Source of the DNA: Kalaharituber pfeilii
Taxonomy: Eukaryota; Ascomycota; Pezizomycetes; Pezizales; Pezizaceae
Direction of reading: 5' to 3'
Length of the DNA: 64,000 bases
Assembly: GCA_015179045.1 (NCBI GenBank)
Contig: WHUZ01000082.1
Coordinates: forward strand, 1 to 64,000
In this document: one piece after another, positions 22,273-32,186 of the stretch
Numbering within the stretch: the stretch's first letter is position 1
Layout of the letters: each line of letters starts with the position of its first letter
Made by a program: the position numbers and the translations under genes
Notes under the pieces: generated by a model
What the model was told of the DNA's origin: nothing
Databases searched by the model: none
The model's input: the letters and a program-made list of their open reading frames with translations, nothing else

Positions 22273-24864
22273 ATGGCGTCAAGCACAGGCCGAACCTCGA
22301 GCTCAAAGAAGGCATCCAAAGGGCATGAAAAGTCAGGATCCAACTCCCCACCCACCTCCCGATCCAGAGAGAAGTCGAGATCCACCTCCCCACCCTCTAA
22401 AGCATCAAGAGGGCTCAAACGGCCGATCAAACCTGGGGCCAAGTTGACCAGACTGGCCGCCCTAATATACAAGCACCTTAAGCCCATGAACCGTAGCCAG
22501 ATCGAACACGACCTATTTGCTAAGAGCTCCGGAATCCTCAACCTCCTCTCCTTGACAGAAAAAACAGCTCTTACGGCTGATCGTATAACTAGAGGAAACC
22601 AGTCACCTCCCAAGCCAACCTCGGAAGAGATCACTGAGTTCTTGACCCTCAGAGATCAGCTATTCAACAAAGAACCATCACCAACTCCTGACAATAATGG
22701 GACTCGTGAGGACTCCTCATCATCCCCGCTCACAGATTTCGATCTCTCTCCATCACCCCCAAATGAAAAAGAAGACGAAGAAGAAGCATCCCCATCACCT
22801 TCCGACAGTACGGACGTCTCCTCTAAAGCTCTGCTCGCAACAGTTGAGTCCGGAGAAGCAGAAAATCAGACTGTGCAAAAGGACACTGATGTGGAACATC
22901 TTCCCCCTGAACCTCACGTCGAAAGCTCAGCTCAAACAGGCAGCTTGCTGCCAGACATCGGCGGGAAAGTATCAAAAGTCATCTCCACGGTGGCAACATG
23001 GATGTCCTCCACAGGATTCGAGCACTTAGGCACGGATCTCTCCCCGATCCCTTGTAACGATACTCAAACCGAACCATCAGATCAACTGATACAGTCAAAT
23101 CAAACGATCGACAATCCTGTCTTGGGCTCTACTGGTGACATTGGACCTCGTCGCTTTGGACATCCCGTTTCGGAAACATGCCAAGAACTTCCCGTTTTAG
23201 AAACAGCTACTTCAGTGAACTCCCCTCATGTACTGACTTCCGTTTTCGAATCCTTCCATCTATCACCCCCTTCCCAACCTCCCGTTTTGGAAACATGCCA
23301 AGAACTTCTTTTTTCAGAAGTAGCCTCCTCACTAGAAACCCCTCATGTACTGACCTCTGTTTTCGAGTCCTTCTATCTATCACCTCCTCCTCCTCCCCAG
23401 TCTACAGTTAAACAAAACCGTGTTCCCTCATTTGAATTCCCTTCTTCTGAAGTCCCTCCTCCTGAAACCGACAAGCGTGTAACTTACTTCAACTTCTCTG
23501 AAAATAACTTCTTTTCTGCTTCTCTTTACAGATTGTCTGCCAAAGAAGGAAGTGAGTTTGGCGATGTGCACGCTGAAGAAGTGTCATTGACCACAACCAT
23601 ACAGATGCCTGAGCTCACCCGCGAAGAGATCACTGCAATTATTGCAGCTGCAGTAAAGCCGATTCAAGAAAAGCTGGCTACAATCTCGGATGGCAATGGA
23701 ACAACCAGGAAAGAAGTAAGAGAGGCTGAATTGAAGGCCCGTAAAGATGCCATTGAGAAGGAACTGGAGGCCATTTCCAACAATACCTGGCAGGTGCCGT
23801 TCACCTTACCAGATAACGCACTAGTTCCCACTTTCCAGACGCCCCAGTTGAAGACCCGTTTCGAACCATCATTACTCCCGAAGTTCAATCCAGATAACAA
23901 CCTCGAACAGTGGATTGCAGAAATGAACGTGGAAACAAACTACTTCGGCGAACAAACCGTCTGTCCTTTGATCTTTCGACACTGTTTCGAACCAGAGGGG
24001 GCGGTGAGACAGTGGTATACGATGATAGGGAACACAGCCCACAACTCAATGACTAAAGGAGAAGGCTGCTGGCACCGCTTTCAGCAAAAGATGCGTGAAG
24101 TATGGTCAAAACCGATTGCAGTTCTGCAAAGAGAAGCTGAGGCGCGAGCAAAGAAGCCGGATGAAACATTTGTCCAATACTACTTCGCAAAACTCACGTT
24201 ACTCGCCGCTGCCTTCCCTGACTCTGCAGAAGTGACATTCGTCTCCAGGATTCGAGCCCGCCTAGACGATGCTCAAGCAGATAGATACATCAGAGAAAGG
24301 TCATCCCTACTTCAATTCGCTGCGGAATGCAGGCAATATGATGACCACTTGAAACTCCACCCGACACCGGTGACAAAATCGTTCATATATCCCTCGATAC
24401 CAGCACAGGAACGAGAACCGTCTACTGCATTCCGCCAGAAAACCTTGCCAAACTTGATGATAGAACAGAGGAAAGAGAGACCAGTCGAGGAAAGGACCAG
24501 ACCACAATCAAAACCTGACCTGCGAATTCAGACAATCGAGGATCGCATAAACCCTGTGACTGGGAAGAAGACGAGGTCATTTAGGAACAAGAGTGGAGCT
24601 ATCAAATTCCTAGAGAGACCCTGCGACATTTGTGCTCTCGCCAAAAAACAGGAATGGCACTTCAGCTTCGAGTGCCCGTTAAAGCAGGCAGCGGCATACG
24701 TCATTTCATTCGATGACAGTGACTCCGAGAACTCTGACGACGGTGGAGTTGATCTTCCAGGAGTCTCACCAACGCCATTTACAGACCATCCGACAAGCCA
24801 TGTGTTTCAAATGATTGCAAACTTGAACTCAGAGGAATCGGGAAAAGGCTCGCGGGACTTGTAA
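22273..24864 (+). CDS. Gag polyprotein, Ty3-like
   Basis: The ATG at 22273 opens an 863-residue frame. The first 400 residues are Ser/Pro/Thr-rich and low in complexity, with two copies of a CQELP...HVLTSVFESF unit. A retrotransposon Gag core (capsid-like) spans about residues 530-700, with LEQWIAEMN, GAVRQWYTMIG and ETFVQYYFAKLTLLAAAFP. Near residue 795 a knuckle-like C-x2-C-x8-H-x4-C (CDICALAKKQEWHFSFEC) replaces the usual CX2CX4HX4C and could bind nucleic acid. The frame ends in TAA immediately after a predicted frameshift site. An intact capsid of this kind would assemble particles in the cytoplasm. Confidence 0.85.
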   Translation: MASSTGRTSSSKKASKGHEKSGSNSPPTSRSREKSRSTSPPSKASRGLKRPIKPGAKLTRLAALIYKHLKPMNRSQIEHDLFAKSSGILNLLSLTEKTALTADRITRGNQSPPKPTSEEITEFLTLRDQLFNKEPSPTPDNNGTREDSSSSPLTDFDLSPSPPNEKEDEEEASPSPSDSTDVSSKALLATVESGEAENQTVQKDTDVEHLPPEPHVESSAQTGSLLPDIGGKVSKVISTVATWMSSTGFEHLGTDLSPIPCNDTQTEPSDQLIQSNQTIDNPVLGSTGDIGPRRFGHPVSETCQELPVLETATSVNSPHVLTSVFESFHLSPPSQPPVLETCQELLFSEVASSLETPHVLTSVFESFYLSPPPPPQSTVKQNRVPSFEFPSSEVPPPETDKRVTYFNFSENNFFSASLYRLSAKEGSEFGDVHAEEVSLTTTIQMPELTREEITAIIAAAVKPIQEKLATISDGNGTTRKEVREAELKARKDAIEKELEAISNNTWQVPFTLPDNALVPTFQTPQLKTRFEPSLLPKFNPDNNLEQWIAEMNVETNYFGEQTVCPLIFRHCFEPEGAVRQWYTMIGNTAHNSMTKGEGCWHRFQQKMREVWSKPIAVLQREAEARAKKPDETFVQYYFAKLTLLAAAFPDSAEVTFVSRIRARLDDAQADRYIRERSSLLQFAAECRQYDDHLKLHPTPVTKSFIYPSIPAQEREPSTAFRQKTLPNLMIEQRKERPVEERTRPQSKPDLRIQTIEDRINPVTGKKTRSFRNKSGAIKFLERPCDICALAKKQEWHFSFECPLKQAAAYVISFDDSDSENSDDGGVDLPGVSPTPFTDHPTSHVFQMIANLNSEESGKGSRDL

Positions 24865-24883
24865 ACGAGGTTACAACGTCCCG
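24840..24883 (+). promoter_or_regulatory. Predicted -1 ribosomal frameshift signal
   Basis: Heptamer G GGA AAA (24840-24846) lies in the gag frame in exact X XXY YYZ register. After a 6-nt spacer comes a hairpin with arms CGGGAC (24853-24858) and GTCCCG (24878-24883). The gag stop TAA (24862-24864) is in the loop. The protease frame is open in -1 from the heptamer onward. Together these are the standard parts of a programmed -1 frameshift joining Gag to protease. Confidence 0.75.
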
Positions 24884-25718
24884 AGAGAAACGTCCTCGAA
24901 GAACAATAGTGCTTCATCATGGGTCTGTCGGAAAAACCTCCAAGTTGAAGACCTCGCAGAGTGAACACGATGTGGTTGAGACACTAGGTGCAACAGCAGA
25001 TGAGAGGGATGCAGGTGGGCACAACTCCCGGCCGGTATTCCAAGCAATAAGGGTGAATCCTCAAGCAAACACCGGTAGGAAATACCGCAGTTTTAAACCT
25101 CTACGTTCAATGGGACGTATAGGTGATACCGAAAGCCCCACAATCGAGATTCTGAACGATGTGTGTTCGAATACAAGCATCATGAAGACAGAGGTTTTCA
25201 GGAAAGCATACCCAGAAGCTACTATTCATACCGATGTTCGATTGGCAATTACGGGCGTCGGCAAAGCTAGATCAATTGGCTACGCAACAGTGCCTTTCTG
25301 GACGGAGGGAGTAAGCGACACGGGCCTGCCAATCTTGATAGAGATGTGCGCAGAATTTCATCTGGTAGACGACTTCCCTCACCCAATACTCATCGGAGTG
25401 GACGCACTAGCAGAATATGGTATTGACCTTCTACTGAATGAGAGAAAGGCAGAAATGCCAGGGGCAACATACGAGATCTTGTTCAGCTCCCAACCGGAGA
25501 TGCCGAAACGCGTTCGTGCACGGAAAGACATAAAAGTTCCAGGTCGCTGCTGTATGGCCATTCCCATCCAAACACACTTAAGGACAGGAATCGACTATAT
25601 GTTCAGTCCCTGCAATTTCATTCAGCAGGGCCACCCTATTGTGCCCTCTTTGTCGATGCCATATGCAATTAGTGGCGAGCCACCAGGGTGTATTAAGCCA
25701 CTTTGTGGCGAAAACTAA
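24846..25718 (+). CDS. Retropepsin-like protease and connector, -1 frame
   Basis: This frame is open from the slippery site and would be made as a Gag-Pro fusion of about 1,150 residues. The protease fold is suggested by IEILNDVCSNTSIM (position of the usual D-T/S-G-A loop), FRKAYPEATI and the flap and second-half motif HPILIGVDALAEYGIDLLL. The catalytic loop reads D-V-C-S instead of D-T/S-G-A, so the Asp is kept but the Gly is not; activity is doubtful. The following segment (VPGRCCMAIPIQTHLRTGIDYMF) matches the linker that normally leads into reverse transcriptase, but a stop at 25718 ends it. Confidence 0.7.
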   Translation, partial: RLAGLVNEVTTSREKRPRRTIVLHHGSVGKTSKLKTSQSEHDVVETLGATADERDAGGHNSRPVFQAIRVNPQANTGRKYRSFKPLRSMGRIGDTESPTIEILNDVCSNTSIMKTEVFRKAYPEATIHTDVRLAITGVGKARSIGYATVPFWTEGVSDTGLPILIEMCAEFHLVDDFPHPILIGVDALAEYGIDLLLNERKAEMPGATYEILFSSQPEMPKRVRARKDIKVPGRCCMAIPIQTHLRTGIDYMFSPCNFIQQGHPIVPSLSMPYAISGEPPGCIKPLCGEN

Positions 25719-26182
25719 GTGGACAGCTGCAGCGGAAGACTAACAGAGAAATCTCTGGCATATTAGAAACAGTACTATACAAGACATAACATGTTCATGA
25801 GAACTGGGTCTCATAGTTCAAGGTCGCTGGCAATGGTAGTGAAATCATAATCAAAATAACTTTTGTACTAGTCTCATTCTCATTCCCAGCCTCTCTGGTC
25901 ACGTGCGCAGTTCCGTATCTGGTTCACGGTGGCTGTCTGGGGCTTGCAGGGGTTCAATGAGCACCTTGTGATGTTTAACCACACCTCTGTCATTTCCAGA
26001 ACTGGACTTCTTGCCTGACATTTTAGATCGGCAGAGGATTTCCGATAATTCTGCATTAAAGATATCAATTAGGCTAATAAGTTTCCCAATTCTTTTGAAA
26101 AAGTGCTTATGTGAAGTAATTTGTGTCACTTGTACGAGGGGCTGTTTATGACTGCACCGTACGCGGGAAATCGCATAATTTC
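25719..26182. other. Intergenic; possible host coding remnant
   Basis: A minus-strand frame at 25899-26129 (FFKRIGKLISLIDIFNAELSEIL) could be an exon of an unrecognised gene. The LINE at 26183 separates it from sequence at 26982-27060. No function can be given. Confidence 0.35.
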
Positions 26183-26708
26183 TTTTTTTTTTTTTTTTTT
26201 TTATATCATTAATCGCTTGCCGCCCTAGGGGCTATGGCGATGAGTTGTGAGTTTATAAACACAAACATAACGGCAGCAAATGACATAAACAAGAGTCAAT
26301 AGGAAAGAGAAAAATTGCAAAAGAAATTTCATTCTCCGAGCAACTCCATCAGCTTCCTCAACGGGTCCTCCCCCCCCTCCCCCTCGACCCGCGGAGGTCT
26401 CCTCACGTGCTCCTCACCCCCCGGCCACCTCCGTCGCCACACTCTGCACTGGCCTAACAGATGTCCCCTCGTCTCCTCCTCTTCCCCGCACCATGTACAC
26501 TCCGGACCATCCCCTTCCCCTACGTGCCACCTCCATGCCCGCAACCCCTTACCCCCCAGTAGTCCCGCCAGTCGTCCTGTCAGGTGTCCCAGCCTTTCTA
26601 ACGGTCTATATGCCAATTCCAGCCGGTTCCTCTCCCCCGCCCTCTCCCTCCTCCCCCCTTGTCTCATACCGGCTTCAGTCACTATCTCCGGTGCGCTCTG
26701 CAACGCAG

Positions 26709-26766
26709 GTTTTTTTTTTTTTTTTAATCACATAACCCCGCTTGTAGCACTTGGCCATGGCAGGGT
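26709..26766 (-). mobile_element. Ultra-short LINE tail insertion, family A
   Basis: This 58-bp insertion inside the LINE ORF has a perfect 12-bp duplication, TCTGCAACGCAG, at 26697-26708 and 26767-26778. Confidence 0.92.
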
Positions 26767-26910
26767 TCTGCAACGCAGTGCCCACCCTCGCCGCCTCGTC
26801 CGCCGCCTCATTGCCGGCGATGCCCCTATGGGCTTTGACCCATAACACCGCCAGGTCCCGGTCTCCTCGCTCCATTCTCCTCTCCCACGCTTCTCTCAGC
26901 CGGTTCGTAT

Positions 26911-26971
26911 CCCTGCCATGGCGAACAGCCGCATGCGGGGTCACGTGAAAAAAAAAAAAAAAAAAAAAAAG
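26911..26971 (+). mobile_element. Ultra-short LINE tail insertion, family A
   Basis: This 61-bp insertion has a perfect 12-bp duplication, GCCGGTTCGTAT, at 26899-26910 and 26972-26983. The right duplicate crosses the 5' junction of the older family-B LINE, which orders the two events. Confidence 0.92.
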
Positions 26972-27298
26972 GCCGGTTCGTATCGCATAATTTCATGCAA
27001 ACATAATTGTTTAAAAGTTAAAACAGTTGGGAGAGCCACGGCTTTACAGTAGCTTTGGAACTGGAGGACATGAGGACATGAGCTGTGGGAGAAGTACAAG
27101 AAGCACATCTGCGGCCGCCCGCACAATCTGCGAGTGGATATTACATGAACATATTTTCTTCAGCAGTCACGATTACCACTAAAACAATACAATATGTTTT
27201 CTATGAACATCAGTACCTGAACAGTAGCACATTGATTCTGCAGCTTCTGTTCATGTCTTGGAGTACTCTACAGCTTTATCGATTTGCCCTGTTCAATT

Positions 27299-27356
27299 GC
27301 CCTGCCATGGCGAACAGCTGCAAGCGGGGTTACGTGAAATAAAAAAAAAACAAAAA
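27299..27356 (+). mobile_element. Ultra-short LINE tail insertion, family A
   Basis: This 58-bp insertion has a perfect 12-bp duplication, CCCTGTTCAATT, at 27287-27298 and 27357-27368. It lies about 56 bp past the stop codon of the hydrolase gene, probably in its 3' UTR. Confidence 0.92.
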
Positions 27357-27412
27357 CCCTGTTCAATTATCCGCACGTGTTTCCCCTACTTATCGTCAAT
27401 TAATCAATTCAC

Positions 27413-29998
27413 TTATGCAGATTCATTTGCATGCTGCACATCCCACCACTTCTGCTCTGCATCTGCAACAGTAATCTCGACCCACTCTCCGTCTGGATCC
27501 TGATCGTTAGCCGCGACCTTGAAATCCAATGCCAGCTCTCCATTCTTTTTCCCTAGCAATATTCTCCCAGCGGTCAATTGTTGGCCGCCCTGTGCTTTCT
27601 TCAATCTGTAACACTTATAGTGATATATCTCCTGTCTTCCAGGGACAGGCTTGCGTGCCTCATTCGGCCTGTAGTCCCCAGTGAGCAATAATGTCACGTT
27701 GCTCGAAAACTTTTTCTCCCCTTCGGTGCCCGGGTTCAGAGGCTCCAACGTGTCCGGATTTGTGAAGAATAAATAATGCAACGGCCCTGGTGCATTCTGG
27801 TTATCACCAGTATACTTTATTGAGCTCACGATCGTCTTGAGAGTGTCATAAGAGGGCGAACCGTGGTCTGTCTGGCGTGCACAGACAAGGTATACCCTCG
27901 CCTTCACTGTCTGGTAGAATTCCAAATCGGCGGTAACGTTCGACCCGTGGTGAGGGACCTTTAGTACATCGAAAAACCACATCGGCCTCTTGTCGGCCGG
28001 CAGCCATGCTGCGATAGTATCGCGGATGGCACAGTGTTTGTCGTGTGCGTCCCCCGTGAATAACATGGTAAAGTCCTTTTTCGGACTCTCAAAGAAGGTA
28101 ATGACGGAGGCGCGGTTCGCGAGGTCGGCTTCTTTGAGATCCCAATCGACGTGTTCATGGTTTTCGTTACCGTGGTTCCGAATGCCGATGCGGAAAGCGG
28201 TCTGGATGAGTTCCTTGTACACCTTGTCCATCGGGCCAGCAATTTTGACTGTAAAGTTTTTCTGCAGTTCCTTAGGTAGGACTAGTTGACCTGCAACACA
28301 TCCTCTGTTTAACAGGCTGACTACTAGAAAGCCCCAGATCGTCACATCATGAACGATACGATGGATAAACATACCATGAACAGGTCTCATAACGCGGTCT
28401 GACACTTGTGCCTTGTGACTCCGACGGAGAGCCTTAATCTCCTGCCGCAGCCGCATGAATACTGCGACCTGAGAGCCCTTGCTCAGCAACGGCCTCGTAG
28501 GTGGCTGCGTGTCCTTCACTCTCGGTTCTGTCTTCAATGAAAAGTCCGTCGGATCCAGTTGAAAGACGTTGCTGACCTCTATCTCAAACACTTCGTCAGG
28601 ATTCTTGGGCTGATTCTTGGGCCCAGGCTTCTGCACACACAGGTACTCTTCATCAATGACCTTGCTCTGATGCAGCTTCCTAAACTGCTTGATGCGGATA
28701 ATACAAGTGACATTGACCCAGCCGTAATTATTTCCGCCTGCTGGTGGGTCTGGTACCTTATATTTCCAAGAATCTGTAGTCTCCCAGAACTGCGGGAGGG
28801 GATGTGTAGACCCGGAGGGGCGCGGCCCAATCTTGTATACGGAGGACGGGAGGTCTTTGGCCTGTGTGCCGCTGATTATATAGTCCTGAGACCAGGAGTA
28901 TGAGGGAATGAGGCCATTCTGGCGGATGCCATCAAGCCAGAGTTGTGTGTCGAATTCCGTGTCACTATAGTCAGGGATACACTGGACTTCCCTGGAGCCT
29001 TGGGACCCTGCAAAGGCAAAACAAGATAGATCAGTACGTCTGCAGTCAATTGTTTCCAAAAGTTAACGCAAGGGGACGGAACGTACCAATTGTCAGAACA
29101 AAAAATGGATAGGTTCCAAGAAACTCATGGAAAGCGAAGCACGTATCCTTGAATTGCTCCCGGAGGTTCGGGCTACTTCGAACCATCTTAAGCAGTGGTG
29201 TAGCTAACTCAAGGCCATTTTCATTAGCGCAATATCCTCTCAAAAGTTGAGGCATGCTAGGAGCTAATCGGAGCCGAGCCAGCAGCGGCCTGACCTGTTT
29301 CGTGGGAGTGGTGATAAATATGACATACCATTTCCTGCGTGGTCGTCATCTATGTGCGTGATCTGTTCTTCTTGTAGGGTCTCATTAATACTCTCTGATT
29401 CGACACTAGCCACTACGCCACCCAGTCGGGTGCGGACACCTCCGCTTCAAGACGATATACGCACCTGCACCATATTCAACTTGGGAACCACCGGTACTGC
29501 CGCATTCACATTCGGCAACCCCACCTCCGTCAACACCTTCTTCATCAACTGTAGCGATCTCGAGTTTACAGGAAAGCTAGGGCCTGTATCAATCAACATC
29601 CGCCAGCTCTCGTCCTCCTTGAAATCGCACGATCCCCCTGGGGTAGATGTGCAATTGATATCGACGACGTTGGAGTCACCCTTGAGGGCATCAAGGACGG
29701 TGATCTGTGCGTAGACCTGTTGAAATCTCGGGGAGTCAGTGAAAGCAACAATATTGCGTCGGCACTGCACACGAGGAATCAAACCTATGGCCTAAAGGGC
29801 GACAGGTAAACTGAGTTACGGGAGTAGAGAGAGAAAGGAACCTACAACATCGAAACGGCTTCTATCAACGGTCAGACTATGGGGCTTGGGAGGTGGGTCA
29901 GCTTGTAAGACTACCGTTGATGTGCTATTGGAAGCTGTTGTTGGCCTTGTGGGGGAAGGCGTAGTCATCCTCAGGTTGATGCTGCGATGCAGTGTCAA
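27413..29998 (-). CDS. ComEC-like metallo-beta-lactamase-fold hydrolase
   Basis: The model has about five exons: 29998-29846, 29791-29465, a short exon around 29385-29330, about 29250-29095 and about 29008-27413. The inner boundaries are approximate. The beginning of the fold reads VLDALKGDSNVVDI and RMLIDTGPS. The short exon supplies the metal motif ITHIDDDHAG, an HxDxDH form as in ComEC/Rec2-type hydrolases. The last exon carries RASVITFF, LLFTGDA-like MLFTGDAHDKH, VLKVPHHGSN and HGSPSYDTL, the remaining metal-ligand and core motifs. Predicted role: zinc-dependent phosphodiesterase or nuclease-like hydrolase; the substrate is unknown. Between fold halves there is a long insert (about residues 230-420). 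VTIWGFLVVSLL near the middle is hydrophobic but short. The start could be at 29998 or at a downstream ATG at 29968. Confidence 0.78.
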
Positions 29999-30923
29999 TG
30001 CTACCTTGATACAGGGGAAGACAATAAGAGAAAAGTTTTGTTAACCTTGGAAAATCCAGTTTGAAAGTTCGCAAGGTCGTGGCCTCTTGTATTGAACACA
30101 CTTCAATTTGAAGGTAGAACATAGCCTGGTCACTGGAGCGACTTTGAGAGCATCTGGAAATAAGGCAGCGACAGAACTACTCTGCAGTTTCTCCTCCCCT
30201 ATGTTCTCAACTGAGAGATAGAATTGGTTGAACGGAGTAGCATCCGCCTCCAATTCCCAATCACAATTGGGCTACAATACCATAACAGCACCCAGCCTGA
30301 ACCCCGATGTGTACAATTTTCAACTGCCGATCTACTGTATTCGACCAATCCTGCAAATGTAGCTCTGAATGGGTCTCACCTGGGCCTAACGTATCCATTG
30401 GAATCACTTGCTGTTGAGTGCGTGCAAGTATGCTCCCAGTTCTGGATTAGCGCTCGTATTGCAGAGCTGGCTTGTTCTGCAGGGCTACGCATCTCTCCCA
30501 AAAGGGAACCGCACAGCACAAGTGGCGTGCGTATTTGCATCCGTCGAATGTGCATGAAAACTCCTGTTTGCAAAGATGTACATTACAAGAGTGTTCGAAT
30601 TTGAATGTTTCAGCTTTTCAAGCACGTACATCTACCCCCAGGTCTTCGGCATGTCTTGAATGAACATACAATACGAGAGACATACAGTTATATACAAATA
30701 CGCTATGGGATACACACATGCAGGGGGATAGATAAAGTGTACTGCTTGTGCATGAGCAGTATAATCATGTGCACCAACAAACAACGATATTTCCTGCTAA
30801 GCTAAGCGGTCTTGGTTAGCCGGATCAACGGCATGGACGACAGGGATTATTCATTAGACCAATTTTCAATATATGATTTTCTTTTTCACGTAAACCTGCT
30901 TATCGCTATTTGCTATGACAGGG

Positions 30924-30926
<3 letters not shown>

Positions 30927-30961
<35 letters not shown>

Positions 30962-31166
30962 ATCAGTACTCGCATGCCGCCCTATGGGCTATGGCGAAGG
31001 TTTATTATACATGATGCGGGTGAAATGTCAAAACCAAGAGTCATGTACCGGGACCTGCCTATTTCCTTCCTCTGTCCGGCTCGTGCGCAACCACCTTCCT
31101 CCGAGTTTCACTTTCCCAACTTCCTTCTGGGTCTCCAGGTATACCGCCGCAGAACTAGTCTTCTTG
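30927..31166 (-). mobile_element. 5'-truncated LINE family B fragment
   Basis: A T-run, an inverse family-B tail and about 170 bp of upstream LINE sequence. The 11-bp duplication TGACAGGGCTT lies at 30916-30926 and 31167-31177. Confidence 0.88.
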
Positions 31167-31287
31167 TGACAGGGCTTATATATGCGTAGTTACCTATTTG
31201 TTACCCAAAACCCTATGCTGGACATACCGTGGCCTGCCAGGTGCCAATGACACTACTACCTGAGTCTTGATATATACTCTATTATCT

Positions 31288-31350
31288 CGCCATATATCTC
31301 GCCATAGCGCCCAGAACGGCATGCGAGTAATGATACTAAGTAAAAAAAAT
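31288..31350 (+). mobile_element. Ultra-short LINE tail insertion, family B
   Basis: This insertion has the longest target duplication seen: 18 bp, ATATATACTCTATTATCT, at 31270-31287 and 31351-31368. Confidence 0.92.
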
Positions 31351-31613
31351 ATATATACTCTATTATCTTTGCTGAGCAAGGATGGCAACTTTTGTGGTGT
31401 CAGGGGGTCATCGTCGCGCAATGCTATATGAGCTATACGAAGTCTCGAAACAGCACAGAGGACTAGGCTTGGCCTCCGTCTAATATGTAGACTGGCACTG
31501 TCATATAGGAGAGTACAGTTCCGCTTATGTAAGTACATAGTAATACTGGGCTATTATGAGACTTTCTAAAGCTACTAAACACAAAGACACGAATAAGAAG
31601 ATGTTTTTAGATA

Positions 31614-31650
31614 TTTTTTTTTTTTTTTTTAATATCATTACTCGCGTGCC
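31614..31650 (-). mobile_element. Minimal LINE tail insertion, family B
   Basis: The insert is only 37 bp: a T-run plus 20 nt of tail (AATATCATTACTCGCGTGCC). A perfect 14-bp duplication, GATGTTTTTAGATA, lies at 31600-31613 and 31651-31664. It is the smallest retroinsertion in the window. Confidence 0.92.
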
Positions 31651-31970
31651 GATGTTTTTAGATAGCTGATGGTACTGACTAATGGATTTAGTTAGTTGAT
31701 AACTACAGTTGTGACTCTGCACATCTAACATTGGCAGACCGCTCTCCCTACAGTTTTGGTGCCCCAATATTCCCAACTGGTCTGGGTTCCTTATGACCTT
31801 TAGGGTGTTCTGAGTGAACCAGTTCGCGGAATTTCTGCTGTTCCCTAGTCTAGTTGCGCTATTCCCATGGCATGAGACTAGCTGTTCCAGACTAGCTCGG
31901 AAACAGCCAAGACTGCTTAGCTTAGCAGGAAATATCGTTGCCCGTTAGTGCACATGATCATTAAGTACCT

Positions 31971-32003
31971 TTTTTTTTTTTTATATCATTACTCGCGTGC
32001 CGC
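31971..32003 (-). mobile_element. Minimal LINE tail insertion, family B
   Basis: A T-run plus about 21 nt of tail. TCATTAAGT is duplicated at 31958-31966 and 32004-32012, each followed by a CCT-containing stretch that differs by one base. Confidence 0.82.
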
Positions 32004-32186
32004 TCATTAAGTCCTGCTCGTGCATAACAAGTATGCTTTATCTATGTATGTCTCTGATAGCGTATCTGTACATAACTGTATGTCTCGTATTTTATGTTCA
32101 CTCGAGACATACCGAATGCCTGGGGGTAGATGTTACATGTACATGCTTGAGAAACTGAAACATTCAAATTCGAACACTCTTGTAAT

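Larger units (their letters stand above)
21990..25718 (+). mobile_element. Ty3-like gag-pro unit without pol
   Basis: A leader with a TATTTAA box at about 22158 precedes a long gag frame, a -1 overlapping protease frame and part of the protease-RT connector. Then the coding stops at 25718. No reverse transcriptase, integrase or second LTR is present. It is therefore a 3'-deleted element, or a retained Gag-Pro gene; the long open frames argue that it is young or under constraint. The leader shares about 37 bp with the interior of the hAT-like element (11411-11448). Confidence 0.75.
26183..26981 (-). mobile_element. 5'-truncated LINE family B with RNase H end
   Basis: A perfect 13-bp duplication, ATCGCATAATTTC, lies at 26170-26182 and 26982-26994. 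Minus-strand frames 26675-26944 and 26329-26703 give the end of RNase H (AHRGIAGNEAADEAARVGTA) and the CTWCGEEEETRGHLLGQC zinc motif, then the 3' UTR and the family-B hairpin with loop CTA. Two family-A inserts break it. Confidence 0.92.
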
